Source of the DNA: Psychrobacter lutiphocae DSM 21542 | GTDB taxonomy: Bacteria > Pseudomonadota > Gammaproteobacteria > Pseudomonadales > Moraxellaceae | Length of the DNA: 49,299 bases | Direction of reading: 5' to 3' | Assembly: GCF_000382145.1 (NCBI RefSeq) | Contig: NZ_KB907645.1 | Span: 1-49,299, forward strand | Shown here: one piece after another, positions 7,354-18,009 of the stretch | Layout: each line of letters starts with the position of its first letter | How positions within the stretch are numbered: the first letter of the stretch is position 1 | Program-made: the position numbers and the translations under genes | The notes under the pieces: generated by a model | The model's database searches: none | What the model was told of the DNA's origin: nothing | What the model saw: the letters and a program-made list of their open reading frames with translations, nothing else

Positions 7354-8535
7354 ATGTCTTCAGATTCAATTGTTATTGTCAGTGGTGCTCGTACGCCTAT
7401 GGGTGGCTTTCAAGGCGACCTAACTGGAATTAGCGCCCCCAATCTTGGTGCAACTGCCATTAAAGCAGCCGTAGAACGTGCTGGTGTCAAGCCAGAAGAA
7501 ATTGATGAAGTCATCATGGGTTGTATCTTAACGGCTGGCGTCAAGCAAGGTCCTGCTCGTCAAGCCATGCGCAATGCAGGCATTCCAGACAGTACAGGTG
7601 CTGTGACCATTAACAAGCTGTGTGGTTCTGGTCTAAAGGCAGTGATGCAGGCACACGATGCGATTAAAGCAGGCAGTGCTGAGATTATTGTTGCAGGTGG
7701 GATGGAGTCAATGACCAATGCGCCTTACATCTTGCCACAAGCACGTCAAGGCTATCGTATGGGGCACAAAGAAGTCAAAGACCATATGTTCTTAGATGGC
7801 TTAGAAGATGCGGATACTGGCAAACTAATGGGTCAGTTTGCACAAGAGATGGCCGATAAACGTGGCTATACTCGTGAGCAGATGGATGACTTTGCGATTG
7901 AATCATTAAATCGTGCGCTAACTGCCATTAACGACGGTCATTTTAAAAACGAAATCACCCCAGTAACGGTCAAGACGCGTAAGGGTGACGTAGTTGTCGA
8001 TACCGATGAGCAGCCACCAAAAGCCAATGCTGAGCGTATCCCAACACTACGCCCAGCTTTTGCAAAAGACGGTACCATCACAGCAGCAAACGCCAGCTCA
8101 ATCTCAGATGGCGCGGCAGCCGTTGTGGTCACTTCTGAGCAAACGGCGAAAGATAAAAGCTTTAATATTGAAGCCCGCATTATTGCTACAGCAACCCATT
8201 CACGTCACCCTTCTGAGTTCACTATTGCGCCGATAGGTTCAATCGAGTCTGTACTAGAGAAAGCTGGCTGGTCAGTAGATGATGTCGATCTTTGGGAAAT
8301 TAACGAAGCCTTTGCCATGGTGACTATGGCTACTATGGATGAGCTTAACATCCCACATGAAAAAGTGAACGTTGAAGGTGGTGCCTGTGCACTAGGTCAC
8401 CCAGTAGGCTGTTCAGGTGCTCGTATCTTAGTTACCTTAATCAACTCACTAAAACGTACCGGTGGCAAAAAAGGCGTTGCCTCTTTATGTATCGGTGGTG
8501 GTGAAGCAGTCGCAGTGGCTATTGAGTTGCCTTAA
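7354..8535 (+). CDS. Acetyl-CoA acetyltransferase (thiolase)
   Basis: Thiolases condense two acetyl-CoA to acetoacetyl-CoA or cleave 3-ketoacyl-CoA. The 393-residue length and sequence fit the biosynthetic type. The acylated nucleophile is Cys90 in NKLCGSGLKAV. The other active-site elements are EINEAF, GHPVGCSGAR (His349) and CIGGGEAVAVAIE (Cys379). AAAGGA lies seven bases before the ATG. The upstream 179 bp contain short [17 protein letters not shown] repeats and no clear promoter. The gene is alone on its strand and shares a bidirectional terminator at 8691 with the lipoprotein gene beyond. Whether it serves polyhydroxyalkanoate, mevalonate-type or degradative metabolism cannot be told here. 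Confidence 0.95.
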   Translation: MSSDSIVIVSGARTPMGGFQGDLTGISAPNLGATAIKAAVERAGVKPEEIDEVIMGCILTAGVKQGPARQAMRNAGIPDSTGAVTINKLCGSGLKAVMQAHDAIKAGSAEIIVAGGMESMTNAPYILPQARQGYRMGHKEVKDHMFLDGLEDADTGKLMGQFAQEMADKRGYTREQMDDFAIESLNRALTAINDGHFKNEITPVTVKTRKGDVVVDTDEQPPKANAERIPTLRPAFAKDGTITAANASSISDGAAAVVVTSEQTAKDKSFNIEARIIATATHSRHPSEFTIAPIGSIESVLEKAGWSVDDVDLWEINEAFAMVTMATMDELNIPHEKVNVEGGACALGHPVGCSGARILVTLINSLKRTGGKKGVASLCIGGGEAVAVAIELP

Positions 8536-8690
8536 TCGTCTCTGAGTTAAACAAAGCATCTTTGTTTACTAAATGAGTTACCCCAAACAATTAACCAAAG
8601 CAAATCACTAGAATTAAAGTTATCATTATCTGGTTACTGTCAAAATTTGGTTACTGTCAAATTAATACCAAAAAACCGATTGATGTACAA

Positions 8691-8720
8691 AAAATCCCGC
8701 TGTCATAGCGGGATTTTTAT
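8691..8720. terminator. Bidirectional terminator between the thiolase and lipoprotein genes
   Basis: AAATCCCGCT and AGCGGGATTT form a perfect 10-bp stem around GTCAT. A-runs on the left and T-runs on the right let it act on both converging transcripts. Just upstream, TGGTTACTGTCAAA is directly repeated (8631-8644 and 8648-8661). Confidence 0.85.
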
Positions 8721-8784
8721 TGCTTTACTTTAACAGTTTAGACAGCCGTCATCACCCTAAGCAGCAAGCGTAAATCGTTAGATG

Positions 8785-9156
8785 TTACTGATCTGACTTA
8801 GGTTGTGCTTCTACGGGTACTTCCGGCGCAGCAGGCTCTGGCGCAGGCTTCTTAACTGTTGCCTCTGGTTGAGCTTTGTCAGAAACCTCTTTTGGCTCTA
8901 ATCCCATCTCTAGTGCAGCACCCTCTGTCTCTGCCCTCGCCTCTTCTGCCAATTGCGACTCAGCATCAACCTCATCTAAGTCATCCGCCACAATAATTGG
9001 CGTATTATCCTCCGCAGGCTCAGCTGACATCATAACTTCAGGCTCTTCAACTGACTCAGACTCTTTTGGTGTCTCTTTTTGACAGGCAGTTAAACCCATC
9101 AAAGTTGCAAATATAGTACTCCATAGCAGAAGCTTGGAAGATTTGTCAGGAATCAT
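8785..9156 (-). CDS. Small acidic lipoprotein, unknown function
   Basis: The ATG at 9156 is chosen because AAGGAT precedes it by nine bases and the protein then begins as a normal lipoprotein signal. The frame is open 11 codons further upstream. The 123-residue product has the lipobox LTAC (Cys25), then a low-complexity tail rich in Glu, Ala and Pro (ESESVEEPEVMMSAEPAED, KKPAPEPAAPEVPVEAQ) with no recognisable domain. Such a tail suggests a flexible envelope-anchored protein. It lies 118 bp downstream of secA on the same strand and could be partly co-transcribed with it. I do not recognise the family. Confidence 0.7.
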   Translation of the reverse strand: MIPDKSSKLLLWSTIFATLMGLTACQKETPKESESVEEPEVMMSAEPAEDNTPIIVADDLDEVDAESQLAEEARAETEGAALEMGLEPKEVSDKAQPEATVKKPAPEPAAPEVPVEAQPKSDQ

Positions 9157-9274
9157 AACAGGTATCCTTATATAGTGATACAGTTGCAATATAGTGATAC
9201 AGTAGCAATTATTATCGTAAAGTATGTGTATATTGTATTTGTTTATCGGCCATAACTCAGGTTATGAAATCAGG

Positions 9275-12067
9275 TTATGAAATTTTGCCATGACACTGTT
9301 TATAACGTAATCCAGAACCACAAGGGCAAGGCGCATTACGACTAATATTTAAATTAGCATAAGGGTTGTCAACATTGTTATCGTTCTGTTGATGCGCTGC
9401 ACCAGCCATACCCGCAGGTATACCCATATTTGGCTGATTTAATCCAGCTATCTCAGGATCATGGTGACGTTGACCAGTTAAACTATCTAGCTCGTCATGT
9501 TCAAACATCATACGCTGACGTTCGGCTTGAGCCAAACGCTCAGCTTCCATCGCCTCTAACTCTTCCTTGGTTGGGATATGGACACGAGACAAATCTTGTA
9601 CCGTATCTGACTTAATAGCACCAAGCATCATTTGGAATAAATCAAACGACTCACGCTTATACTCTTGTTCTGGGTTTTTTTGTGCATAACCACGTAAGTG
9701 AATACCTTTGCGTAGCTGATCCATCTGGGTCAAATGTTCTTTCCAATGGCGATCTAAGCTTTGTAGCATAAAGTGACGCTCAAGCTGAGCGGCGTTCTCT
9801 GGTGTCATCAGCTCACGGCGGTGACGATAACGCTCAATGGCGGTGTTGATGATTTTTTCACGCAGCCCCTCTTCGTCTAGCCGGCGATCCTCATCGAGCC
9901 AATCATTAATTGGCATATAGTATTTAAATTCGTTTTCTAACTCATCTTCTAAGCCATCAATATTCCATTGATCATCAATAGAGCCTGGCGGTACAAACTG
10001 GCTAATCAGTGCATCATACACATCACGATGCATGTCTTCGATAGTCTCTTTAAGATCTGCTTCTGCCAACAAATCATCACGCTGAGCATAGATTACTTTA
10101 CGTTGTTCATTAGCGACATCATCATATTTAAGCAGGCTCTTACGTGCATCAAAATCACGACTTTCAACTTTACCTTGCGCATTTTCAATGGAGCGTGACA
10201 CCATTTTGTGCTCAATGGCTTCATCTTCTTTTAGCCCCATTGCACGCATCATATTTACCACACGATCTCCAGCGAAGATACGCATCAAATCATCTTCTAA
10301 TGACAGGAAGAAACGTGACTGACCAGGGTCGCCTTGACGACCAGCACGACCACGCAGCTGGTTATCAATGCGACGTGACTCATGACGTTCAGAACCAATA
10401 ATATGCAGGCCACCCGCCTCTAGTACTTGGTCATGGCGTTTTTGCCATGCCTGTCTGAGACGCTCCATTTCTTCTGGACTAACATTTTCTGGATCTGCTA
10501 TTTGTGCTTGCCAGTTACCGCCTAGGATAATATCGGTACCACGGCCTGCCATGTTAGTGGCAATAGTGACCGCCTTTGGACTACCTGCCTGAGCGATAAT
10601 CTCAGCTTCACGCTCGTGTTGTTTGGCGTTTAACACATTGTGTTTGATACCAGCTTGGTCCAGTAGATAAGACAACTCTTCACTGGCCTCAATGGTAGCG
10701 GTACCAACAAGTACAGGAGCACCTTTGGCTTGAATCTCTTGAATTTCGCGGATAATACCTTTGTATTTACCCAGCTTGGTTAAGAAAATTTGGTCATCTA
10801 AATCAATACGGGCAATCGGCTTATGGGTTGGAATTACCACCACATCGATGTCATAAGTCGATTTAAATTCTGCCGCTTCAGTATCCGCCGTACCTGTCAT
10901 ACCCGACAGCTTGTCATACAAGCGGAAGTAGTTCTGGAAGGTGGTGGTTGCCAGTGTTTGGTTTTCTGCCTGAATTTCGACACCTTCTTTTGCCTCTACG
11001 GCTTGATGAAGTCCGTCTGACCAGCGGCGACCCGGCATGGTACGACCAGTGTTTTCATCGACGATAATAACTTCACCGTTATCGACAATATAGTGAACGT
11101 TTTTCACAAAAATGTGATGCGCACGAATCGCTGCCTGCACGTGTGCCAATAGCGGCAAACGGGTTGGGCTATATAAGCTTTCATTTTCACCCAGCTCACC
11201 AACTTCAATCAAAAAAGACTCAATTTTTTCGTAGCCTTTTTCACTAATTTCGATAGAGCGGTTTTTTTCATCAATCCAGAAGTCACCGTCTTTATTTTCT
11301 TTGTTGGCTTCTTCGTCAGTTGAACGGGTTAAGCGTGGAATAATGTTGTTAATAAGCGCATAAGTCGCTGATGAGTCATCGGCCTGACCAGAGATAATCA
11401 GTGGTGTACGCGCTTCATCAATTAAGATGGAGTCAATTTCATCGATAATACAAAAGTTAAGCGGGCGCTGCTTTTTTTCTTCTAAGCTAAACACCATATT
11501 ATCACGCAGATAATCGAATCCGTACTCGTTATTGGTACCGTAAGTAATGTCCGCCTGATAGGCTTCCACTTTTTCATACGGTGGCTGCTGCGAGTAGATT
11601 ACGCCAACCGTTAGACCTAAGAAGTCGAATAATGGGCGGTTTAACTCCGCATCACGGGCGGCTAAGTAATCGTTGACCGTTACAACGTGCACCCCTTTGC
11701 CACTAATGGCATTAAGGTAAATTGCTAAGGTGGCCATTAAGGTTTTACCCTCACCGGTACGCATCTCAGCAATTTTGCCCTCATGCAAGGTGATACCACC
11801 GATAATCTGAACGTCATAGTGACGCATACCCAGCACACGCTTAGAAGCTTCACGACAGACGGCAAATGCTTCTGGTAACAACGAATCTAAACTTGCGCCT
11901 TCATCAAATCGGCTTTTAAACTCTGCCGTCTTTTCCCGAAGCTGTTCATCTGATAAGGCAGAAACTGCCTCTTCTTGAGCATTAACTTTGGCAACAATTT
12001 GTCGCATTCGTTTTAGCTCACGATCGTTTTTGGTTCCAATGACGCTTCCGATTATTTTTGACAACAT
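9275..12067 (-). CDS. secA: Preprotein translocase ATPase SecA
   Basis: SecA is the motor that pushes unfolded preproteins through SecYEG at the inner membrane. The protein has 930 residues (E. coli 901). It has Walker A GEGKT (105-109), the DEAD-type box [16 protein letters not shown], the second nucleotide-binding fold ([14 protein letters not shown]), a preprotein cross-linking domain and helical scaffold. A C-terminal zinc-binding site, Cys914-Cys916...Cys925-His926, is of the SecB-binding kind. AGGT precedes the ATG by about 10 bases. It is divergent from mutS across 418 bp. SecE, another part of the same translocon, is encoded at 47701-48195. Confidence 0.98.
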   Translation of the reverse strand: MLSKIIGSVIGTKNDRELKRMRQIVAKVNAQEEAVSALSDEQLREKTAEFKSRFDEGASLDSLLPEAFAVCREASKRVLGMRHYDVQIIGGITLHEGKIAEMRTGEGKTLMATLAIYLNAISGKGVHVVTVNDYLAARDAELNRPLFDFLGLTVGVIYSQQPPYEKVEAYQADITYGTNNEYGFDYLRDNMVFSLEEKKQRPLNFCIIDEIDSILIDEARTPLIISGQADDSSATYALINNIIPRLTRSTDEEANKENKDGDFWIDEKNRSIEISEKGYEKIESFLIEVGELGENESLYSPTRLPLLAHVQAAIRAHHIFVKNVHYIVDNGEVIIVDENTGRTMPGRRWSDGLHQAVEAKEGVEIQAENQTLATTTFQNYFRLYDKLSGMTGTADTEAAEFKSTYDIDVVVIPTHKPIARIDLDDQIFLTKLGKYKGIIREIQEIQAKGAPVLVGTATIEASEELSYLLDQAGIKHNVLNAKQHEREAEIIAQAGSPKAVTIATNMAGRGTDIILGGNWQAQIADPENVSPEEMERLRQAWQKRHDQVLEAGGLHIIGSERHESRRIDNQLRGRAGRQGDPGQSRFFLSLEDDLMRIFAGDRVVNMMRAMGLKEDEAIEHKMVSRSIENAQGKVESRDFDARKSLLKYDDVANEQRKVIYAQRDDLLAEADLKETIEDMHRDVYDALISQFVPPGSIDDQWNIDGLEDELENEFKYYMPINDWLDEDRRLDEEGLREKIINTAIERYRHRRELMTPENAAQLERHFMLQSLDRHWKEHLTQMDQLRKGIHLRGYAQKNPEQEYKRESFDLFQMMLGAIKSDTVQDLSRVHIPTKEELEAMEAERLAQAERQRMMFEHDELDSLTGQRHHDPEIAGLNQPNMGIPAGMAGAAHQQNDNNVDNPYANLNISRNAPCPCGSGLRYKQCHGKIS

Positions 12068-12485
12068 AACTTTATAGACCTACCTTTCGACTTAGTCGCG
12101 CATATTCAGGTCGTGCATATTCAGATGCAGACCAAAAAAATTTTTATTTATTATATATGGTAACAGTATTGATAGATACAAGGGCAAAATATTCTATGCA
12201 ATAATTTTTTCTATTTTCAGCTATTTTTTTTAATTCCTGCGTAATTTTCTTATCTTATCTGCATTTTCCTACTTTATATGCATTAAAACAATCATCATAT
12301 GCATTAAAACAATCACCACATCAAAAAAATTAGCAGAGCAGATGAAGGCACTCAATTCATGTTAGAATTAGAAAGTTTTATAGTTATAAGACCCTGCTAC
12401 AAATTACCACAGCACTTGAAATGACTTCAATACACTGAATCATTCAAATAACTTAAAAACCACTTAAACCACTTAATAAACAAAC
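12068..12485. repeat. secA/mutS divergent intergenic region with short direct repeats
   Basis: This AT-rich stretch should hold the promoters of both genes, but none is clear. It contains a 19-bp direct repeat ATATGCATTAAAACAATCA at 12276-12294 and 12297-12315 (21-bp period), and GCATATTCAG twice near 12100 and 12116. No gene is visible. Confidence 0.5.
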
Positions 12486-15400
12486 TTGAAGAAATTGAAT
12501 ACACTAAATACGTTGCAACCATCAAAATCACAACCCGACTCCAATCTACTGACCATCGCTGGTAAGGTGTATGACCTGAATAACCATACTCCCATGATGG
12601 TACAGTATCTGACGCTAAAGTCACAATACCCGCATGCCTTATTGTTATACCGTATGGGTGATTTTTATGAGTTATTTTTTGATGATGCTTATCGGGCTGC
12701 TAACATATTAGAAATCACCCTAACCCGCCGCGGTAATGACAAAGCAGGCAACAATATTGCCATGGCGGGCGTGCCCTTTCATGCCGCCGAAAGCTATATG
12801 GCCAGATTGATTGCTGCTGGTGAAACCGTCGTTATCTGTGAGCAAGTCGAAGAAGACAGTACCTCTAGCGAACAAACGCCATCAGACAGCAAGGCTGACA
12901 AGGCTGACAAGGCATCACAGACTAAACCTGCCAATACTGCCAAAAAAGGCATCATGCGCCGAGAAGTAGTGAAAACCTTAACCGCTGGTACTTTAACTGA
13001 TGATGCCCTGATCGCTCCAGATCATACACCAAGCGTGGTGGCTATCGACTTTCAAGTCAGTAGAAATATGCAAGATGCCACCGCTACCCAAGCTAGTAAA
13101 TGGCAAGTTGGGGTTAGCCAAATGGACATCAACGCTGGCACCATTCGCACTCAAACACTGACTCTCGAAGATCTACTAGGTCAACTGCCTATTAAAACTG
13201 ATGACACTAAAAACTATCAACAGTGGCTACAACAACGCATCAGTACCGTGTTGACTCGCTTTGCACCAAGTGAAGTCATTATCTCTGAAAATACGGCAGA
13301 CACTTGGCGCCACTGGTTACAAGATACCCTCTATTGTCCAGTAATCAGCGTGGCGGCCAGTGACTTTCACCCTACGCATGCCACCTCTACTATTTGCCGT
13401 CAGTTTAATGTACACACGTTAGAAGGCTTAGGTATTGCCGATAGTCTCGTAGCACAAACCAGTACGGCTGCTTTGATTCATTATGCTCAACAAACGCAAC
13501 AACGACACACCCCCCAACTGACTGAGCTCATTATCGAGCGTGATACAGACTATCTGATTATTGATGATATCAGTAGCCGTAACCTTGAGCTGTTCGCCCC
13601 CGTTAGCCCAACTGGTACTAGCTTGCTAAGCGTGGTCAACCAGTGTCAGACTGCTATGGGCAAGCGCCTATTAAGCAATCAATTAAAGCGACCTCTGCGC
13701 CTATCCACAGCTTTAGATACCCTTAGCCTACGCTTAGATGCAATAGACTGGTTTTTCAAACAGCCATCCATAGCCAACTTGACACCACTACAACAGCTAT
13801 TGCAAAGTATCGCCGATATTGAGCGTATCAGTAGCCGTATAGGTTTGCACAGTGCCAAGCCTCGTGACTTAAGACGCTTGGCTGACAGTATCCACAGCAG
13901 TCTGCAACTGGCCGAGGCCTTTGCACCATTAGGACTCATGACAACAGACAGCATAGCAATAAATAACTCTAATACAGATACAGATACAGATACAGATACA
14001 GATAGTCTGAACCTAAAACAAACAAATACAAACCAGCCAAGTGATAAGCAACCAACACTGCTGCTGCAATTACTCAGCCATCTACCCCAGCAACAGCCCA
14101 AACTGCTGGCAATCGCCGAGCTATTAGATAAAGCCATTGTCGCCGAGCCACCAGCGCATATCCGTGATGGCGGCATGATAGCCACCGGTTATGATGCTGA
14201 CTTTGATCGCTTGGTGCATTTGCACGACAACATTCAAGATACGCTCGATGCTATGGCGGTCGAAGCACGTGATGCCTACAATTTACCGAGCTTAAAAGTC
14301 GGCTTTAACAAAGTCAGCGGCTTTTATTTTGAGCTGCCTAAAGGACAAGCGAGCACCGCACCAAAGGCGTTTATTCGCCGCCAAACCTTAAAAAATAGCG
14401 AACGCTTTATCACCGAGCCTCTTAAAAACCTTGAGGTGGAATATCTAGAGGCACAAACCAATGCCCTTGCTCGCGAAAAAGCGCTCTACCAAGCGCTACT
14501 GGTGCAACTGAGCGAACAATTGCACCATTTACAGCAATTAAGCGCTACGATTGCTCAAATAGATGTGTTATTAAACTGGGCTATATTGGCCAAAGACAAT
14601 AACTGGGTGCGCCCTCAGCTTGATGCCACTACCAGCTATCTAGATATCAAGGATGGACGTCACTTAGTAGTTGAAGCCATGAGCCAACCCTCTACCAACA
14701 CCCAAAATTTGACGGGATCAAGAGGCACTACCTCTTATTTTGTGGCCAATGACTGTCAGCTAGGTACTGCTAAACATCCTGAGCGTATGTTATTAATCAC
14801 TGGCCCTAACATGGGTGGCAAATCAACCTACATGCGCCAAACAGCTTTAATTGTATTACTGGCCTGTTGTGGCAGCTTTGTGCCAGCATCCCAAGCGCTC
14901 ATTGGTGATATTGACCGTATTTTTACCCGTATCGGTTCCGCTGATGATTTGGCAGGTGGCAAGTCGACCTTTATGGTAGAAATGATTGAAACCGCACAAA
15001 TCTTAAACTTAGCCACTCAGCGCTCCTTGGTACTAATGGATGAAGTGGGTCGTGGCACCTCAACCACTGACGGGCTAGCGATTGCTCATGCTTGTGCACA
15101 ACAGCTGTGCGAACTGGGCAGCTTGACCTTATTTGCCACCCATTATTTTGAATTAACCAAACTTAGCGAACCACTTGACTCACAAACAACACTGGACATT
15201 AGAAACGTACATGTCGCCGCCAGCCAAGTAGATGGTCAACTGTTGCTATTACATAAAATAAAAGAAGGTGCTGCCAGCTCAAGCTTTGGCCTCCATGTTG
15301 CCAAAATGGCTGGTATCCCCGACCAAGTTTTACTGAATGCCGCCCATTATTTGCAACGCCAAAAGCAGCTAACACAACTTGCTGCTGGGCAACCAGACGA

Positions 15401-15719
15401 TTTTCAACATAACATAATGGCTAATAATGCTAAATTTGATAAAGCTTATGCAAATGCTGACGATAACCAGCCTAATAGCATCAAAATTGACGTGCAACAA
15501 CCACCACAAGACTATGATGTGGCTATTTTAGATAGTAACACTGATAGCAAGCAAGTTGCTGGATCTGATACAGCTAAGCCTTTAAATATCAAGGATAACG
15601 ATGTTCAAGCTGCACAAGTAATCCTTGATAAACTCAAACACCTACAACCAGATGAATTAACACCAAGACAAGCACTAGATTTAATTTATGACTTAAAACG
15701 TAGCGCCAAACTTGACTGA
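12486..15719 (+). CDS. mutS: DNA mismatch repair protein MutS (long form)
   Basis: MutS recognises mismatches and recruits MutL. The frame is 1077 residues, compared with 853 in E. coli. The mismatch-reading motif is Phe60-Tyr61-Glu62 in [12 protein letters not shown]. Walker A is GPNMGGKST (773-781), followed by [14 protein letters not shown] and the FATHYFEL motif. The extra length comes from three low-complexity inserts: one near residue 125-155 ([16 protein letters not shown]), one near 490-520 containing a hexanucleotide repeat, and a tail insert of about 80 residues before the C-terminal helix. The start is a TTG; the family normally starts near HTPMMVQYL (residues 34-42), so the true N-terminus may be later. 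It appears to be a single-gene unit. Confidence 0.96.
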   Translation: MKKLNTLNTLQPSKSQPDSNLLTIAGKVYDLNNHTPMMVQYLTLKSQYPHALLLYRMGDFYELFFDDAYRAANILEITLTRRGNDKAGNNIAMAGVPFHAAESYMARLIAAGETVVICEQVEEDSTSSEQTPSDSKADKADKASQTKPANTAKKGIMRREVVKTLTAGTLTDDALIAPDHTPSVVAIDFQVSRNMQDATATQASKWQVGVSQMDINAGTIRTQTLTLEDLLGQLPIKTDDTKNYQQWLQQRISTVLTRFAPSEVIISENTADTWRHWLQDTLYCPVISVAASDFHPTHATSTICRQFNVHTLEGLGIADSLVAQTSTAALIHYAQQTQQRHTPQLTELIIERDTDYLIIDDISSRNLELFAPVSPTGTSLLSVVNQCQTAMGKRLLSNQLKRPLRLSTALDTLSLRLDAIDWFFKQPSIANLTPLQQLLQSIADIERISSRIGLHSAKPRDLRRLADSIHSSLQLAEAFAPLGLMTTDSIAINNSNTDTDTDTDTDSLNLKQTNTNQPSDKQPTLLLQLLSHLPQQQPKLLAIAELLDKAIVAEPPAHIRDGGMIATGYDADFDRLVHLHDNIQDTLDAMAVEARDAYNLPSLKVGFNKVSGFYFELPKGQASTAPKAFIRRQTLKNSERFITEPLKNLEVEYLEAQTNALAREKALYQALLVQLSEQLHHLQQLSATIAQIDVLLNWAILAKDNNWVRPQLDATTSYLDIKDGRHLVVEAMSQPSTNTQNLTGSRGTTSYFVANDCQLGTAKHPERMLLITGPNMGGKSTYMRQTALIVLLACCGSFVPASQALIGDIDRIFTRIGSADDLAGGKSTFMVEMIETAQILNLATQRSLVLMDEVGRGTSTTDGLAIAHACAQQLCELGSLTLFATHYFELTKLSEPLDSQTTLDIRNVHVAASQVDGQLLLLHKIKEGAASSSFGLHVAKMAGIPDQVLLNAAHYLQRQKQLTQLAAGQPDDFQHNIMANNAKFDKAYANADDNQPNSIKIDVQQPPQDYDVAILDSNTDSKQVAGSDTAKPLNIKDNDVQAAQVILDKLKHLQPDELTPRQALDLIYDLKRSAKLD
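13974..14003 (+). repeat. ACAGAT x5 microsatellite within mutS
   Basis: Five exact tandem copies of the hexamer ACAGAT encode alternating Thr-Asp residues near residue 500. Gain or loss of units would keep the reading frame. Confidence 0.9.
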
Positions 15720-16092
15720 TACGAATTTGTGAAAATTTGATTAACAAGGTAAAATACGTGCCTAAAATCTAATCCCTTACTCCAAACTTACTTATCTTGC
15801 TTTTGCTGTTCGTTTAGCCCAAAGCTGATTCACTGTGGTCATTATCTAGTTAGTAACTTATTAGTAACTTAATTAGTAACTTAGTATTAATGTCGTGGTT
15901 TTAATACCTTGGTCTTAGTGGCTTGGTGTTAATCGCTTATTAGTCTTAATCGCATAGCCTCTATTAAAGAAGTTATACATTAAAGAACTCAAGCATTAAA
16001 CGACTTGCTATATAGGTCACCATAATAACCAATCAGCCTGCCAAAACGATTACCCAGCAATGAGATAACTGAAATTATAAAGGTAGCTCGCT
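15720..16092. repeat. mutS-fdxA intergenic region with TAGTAACTTA repeats
   Basis: The 373 bases hold no gene. TAGTAACTTA-type units repeat three times at 15850-15883, followed by loosely repeated TTGGT/TTAAT motifs. There is no clear terminator for mutS. AAGGTAG about 6 bp before the fdxA ATG is its ribosome binding site. Confidence 0.5.
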
Positions 16093-16416
16093 ATGACATT
16101 TGTTGTCACTGATAATTGCATCCGCTGCAAATACACCGATTGTGTTGAAGTCTGCCCTGTGGACTGCTTTTATGAAGGGCCTAACTTCTTGGTCATTCAT
16201 CCTGATGAATGTATTGACTGTGCTTTGTGTGAGCCAGAATGTCCAGCCAATGCTATTTTTTCCGAAGATGAGGTGCCAAAAGGTCAAGAGGAATTTATCG
16301 AGATTAACGCTGAACTGGCTGAAGAGTGGCCAAACATTACTGAAATGAAAGATAAACTGCCTGATGCTGAAAAGTGGGACGGTGTCGAAGGTAAGATCCA
16401 GTACTTAGAGCGCTAA
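16093..16416 (+). CDS. fdxA: Seven-iron ferredoxin FdxA
   Basis: This 107-residue cytoplasmic electron carrier holds one 3Fe-4S and one 4Fe-4S cluster. Cysteines 9, 12, 17, 21, 25 and 40, 43, 46, 50 match the Azotobacter ferredoxin I pattern shifted by one. By that comparison Cys9, Cys17 and Cys50 bind the 3Fe-4S cluster, and Cys21, Cys40, Cys43 and Cys46 bind the 4Fe-4S cluster. The acidic C-terminal half ([15 protein letters not shown]) is typical of the family. In many gammaproteobacteria, including Pseudomonas and Acinetobacter, fdxA follows mutS, as it does here. The terminator at 16455-16520 closes the unit. Confidence 0.97.
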   Translation: MTFVVTDNCIRCKYTDCVEVCPVDCFYEGPNFLVIHPDECIDCALCEPECPANAIFSEDEVPKGQEEFIEINAELAEEWPNITEMKDKLPDAEKWDGVEGKIQYLER

Positions 16417-16454
16417 CTAAGTTGTTGGAGATACAAGCAGCGCTAATGTGCCAA

Positions 16455-16520
16455 ACAAAAAAGCGACTAGATGACGACAGCTTGGTAAAAAACTATTGAT
16501 GTGTCATGCAGTCGCTTTTG
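16455..16520 (+). terminator. Terminator after fdxA
   Basis: CAAAAAAGCGACT..ATGAC (16456-16475) pairs with GTCAT..AGTCGCTTTTG (16502-16520), a long stem with a 26-nt loop, followed by TTTTG. It could also serve the converging pilin gene. Confidence 0.65.
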
Positions 16521-16530
16521 TTTTGCTGAA

Positions 16531-16604
16531 TTTAAATTTTCTACTGAGTTTAAAGCTTTCTACTGAGTTTAAAGTCTTCTACTAGATTTAAAATCTTCTC
16601 TTAG
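16531..16604. repeat. Tandem 19-bp repeat between fdxA and the pilin gene
   Basis: About four imperfect units of the form TTTAAAGCTTTCTACTGAG are arranged head to tail. The first three are close copies and the fourth is diverged. Confidence 0.75.
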
Positions 16605-16627
16605 TTCAATAAACTAGGGATTTGCTA

Positions 16628-17038
16628 CTAATTCCACACCTCTGCTTCTAATATGGTGCAGCTACCAGTTTGTACACACTGTATTTTGTAGTTCCCAGGC
16701 TTGGCTGATTGAGTTTTAAAACTTGGTGCTACAACGATAACCCCTGCTTTAGGTAGATAAGCACTGGCTTCTAGAGCCTGACCTTGTTGCATACCATCTG
16801 GCACGATACCAACAGGGGCATCGGAACACGCCGACCAAGTAACAGTCTCCATTTTCTCTCCTTGTGATGCCGCAATCAGCTGTGCGCCAGCATAACCACG
16901 CGCTTCTGCTAGACACGCACTATCAGCTGCTTGGCGGACATAGTTTTGATACATGGGCATGGCAACCAGCGCCAAAATGCCGACAATAGCCACGACTATC
17001 ATTAGTTCGATTAGGGTAAATCCTTGTTGTGCTTTCAT
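16628..17038 (-). CDS. Type IV pilin-like protein
   Basis: This 136-residue prepilin has leader MKAQQG, then the cleavage site before Phe7 and the mature N-terminus FTLIELMIVVAIVGILALVA with the essential Glu5 (Glu11 of the precursor). Four cysteines are present (42, 71, 121, 127); Cys121-Cys127 (CVQTGSC) resembles the C-terminal disulfide loop of pilins. AGGATG lies just upstream of the ATG. It sits at the 3' end of the minor pilin cluster, 203 bp after pilE, with a palindromic element between, so it may have its own promoter. It could be a major pilin of the PilA/PilE kind or an accessory one. The sequence alone does not decide. Confidence 0.88.
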   Translation of the reverse strand: MKAQQGFTLIELMIVVAIVGILALVAMPMYQNYVRQAADSACLAEARGYAGAQLIAASQGEKMETVTWSACSDAPVGIVPDGMQQGQALEASAYLPKAGVIVVAPSFKTQSAKPGNYKIQCVQTGSCTILEAEVWN

Positions 17039-17100
17039 GATACATCCTTGTTTTGTGTATGTTTATCTCATTTACAAGTTAAATAGACAGTGATGATATT

Positions 17101-17222
17101 GAGGACTATCCCTCTATTGATAGCCAACATCTTAGCGATAGTCGCAGTCAAATATTTGAGGTACAAGGCAACCGAGCGTAAGTACTACAAATGTAGGCTT
17201 AGCGAGGTTAACGCCGTACCTC
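17101..17222. repeat. Palindromic intergenic element
   Basis: The main hairpin runs from GAGGTACAAGGCAACC (17158-17173) to GGTTAACGCCGTACCTC (17206-17222), with inner GCGTAAG/CTTAGCG pairing. A second stem GACTATC/GATAGTC precedes it (17104-17143). The two-stem layout and position between genes suggest a dispersed repeat. A 61-codon open frame across it is a by-product of the palindrome. Confidence 0.6.
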
Positions 17223-17241
17223 TTTTATATGACTATATTCA

Positions 17242-17829
17242 CTACCATCCCGGCTGTGAAGAACAGTCTATCTGAGTGCTAATATCTAGCACACCAACCT
17301 CAGGTCCAAACCGACAACGCTGACCCAAACTGTCCAAATAATAAGTATCTGAAACTTGTACTAAGGTTTGCTTCGGATTGGGTGCTATCAGTAAGCGCCA
17401 ACCATTACCATTAGCTTGAAGCTGATTTAAAGCTAACTGTCCCGTTGCATCTCTTAGGGTTAACAAATAGTAATAATCCTCATCATTACTATCAATGGGG
17501 ATATGCTGTTTACCTCTATTTTCTAGGCGGTTTGCAGCCATATTAGAGGCTGGCATCATCATAAACCCAGCATAACTTAATCTCTTTGATTGCCATCTAG
17601 CCAGTTGATTTGCAACCAATAAGCCTTGCTGCTGTGCCTGTGTTTGCCACTTATGACGCAAATGACTTTGATAGCTGGGCAGCACAATAACTGCAATCAG
17701 CGCCATAATCATCACTACAATCATTAACTCAATTAAACTAAAGCCATTAATCAGTAATGTTTGTCGCTTTGCTAACGGACGGCTATTAACTATCAAGAAA
17801 AATTTCATAAGAGCACGCTTTTTCACCAT
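17242..17829 (-). CDS. pilE: Minor pilin PilE-like
   Basis: The frame codes for 195 residues with the prepilin cleavage site NG-FSLIELMIVVMIMALIAVIVLPSYQ, including the conserved Glu5. The following helix (HLRHKWQTQAQQQGLLVANQLARW) and the C-terminal YYLDSLGQRCRFG block match PilE-type minor pilins that help initiate pilus assembly. The leader is unusually long: 34 residues from the first ATG, 27 from the next at 17808, compared with 6-10 usually. Neither ATG has a good ribosome binding site, so the start is uncertain. The gene follows pilX after 180 bp. The large pilY1 normally found in this gap is absent. Confidence 0.82.
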   Translation of the reverse strand: MVKKRALMKFFLIVNSRPLAKRQTLLINGFSLIELMIVVMIMALIAVIVLPSYQSHLRHKWQTQAQQQGLLVANQLARWQSKRLSYAGFMMMPASNMAANRLENRGKQHIPIDSNDEDYYYLLTLRDATGQLALNQLQANGNGWRLLIAPNPKQTLVQVSDTYYLDSLGQRCRFGPEVGVLDISTQIDCSSQPGW

Positions 17830-18009
17830 CGATAACCCTAAATGCTATCGATAGCCCTAAATGCTATGGATCATACAAGATACAATCAATTATCCTAAGT
17901 ACAATCGGTTTGATTTAATTCTGCTACAAGACGAACGAGCCTAGATAAATTGTCTCCATACCATCTCATCAAAACTGATACTGCTAAAGCAAAAGACAGC
18001 ATAGTGTGC

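Noticed and set aside
13679..14185. 168-codon minus-strand frame inside mutS
   Set aside because: It lies fully within the mutS coding region, and its Ser/Val runs reflect the ACAGAT repeat read in reverse.
17090..17275. 61-codon plus-strand frame between the pilin genes
   Set aside because: It covers a palindromic element and overlaps the end of pilE; no ribosome binding site.
17895..18002. 35-codon frame after pilX that might be a pilY1 or other relic
   Set aside because: Too short, no ribosome binding site, and no PilY1 C-terminal motif; the neighbouring AATCAATTATCC-type sequence looks like intergenic repeat.
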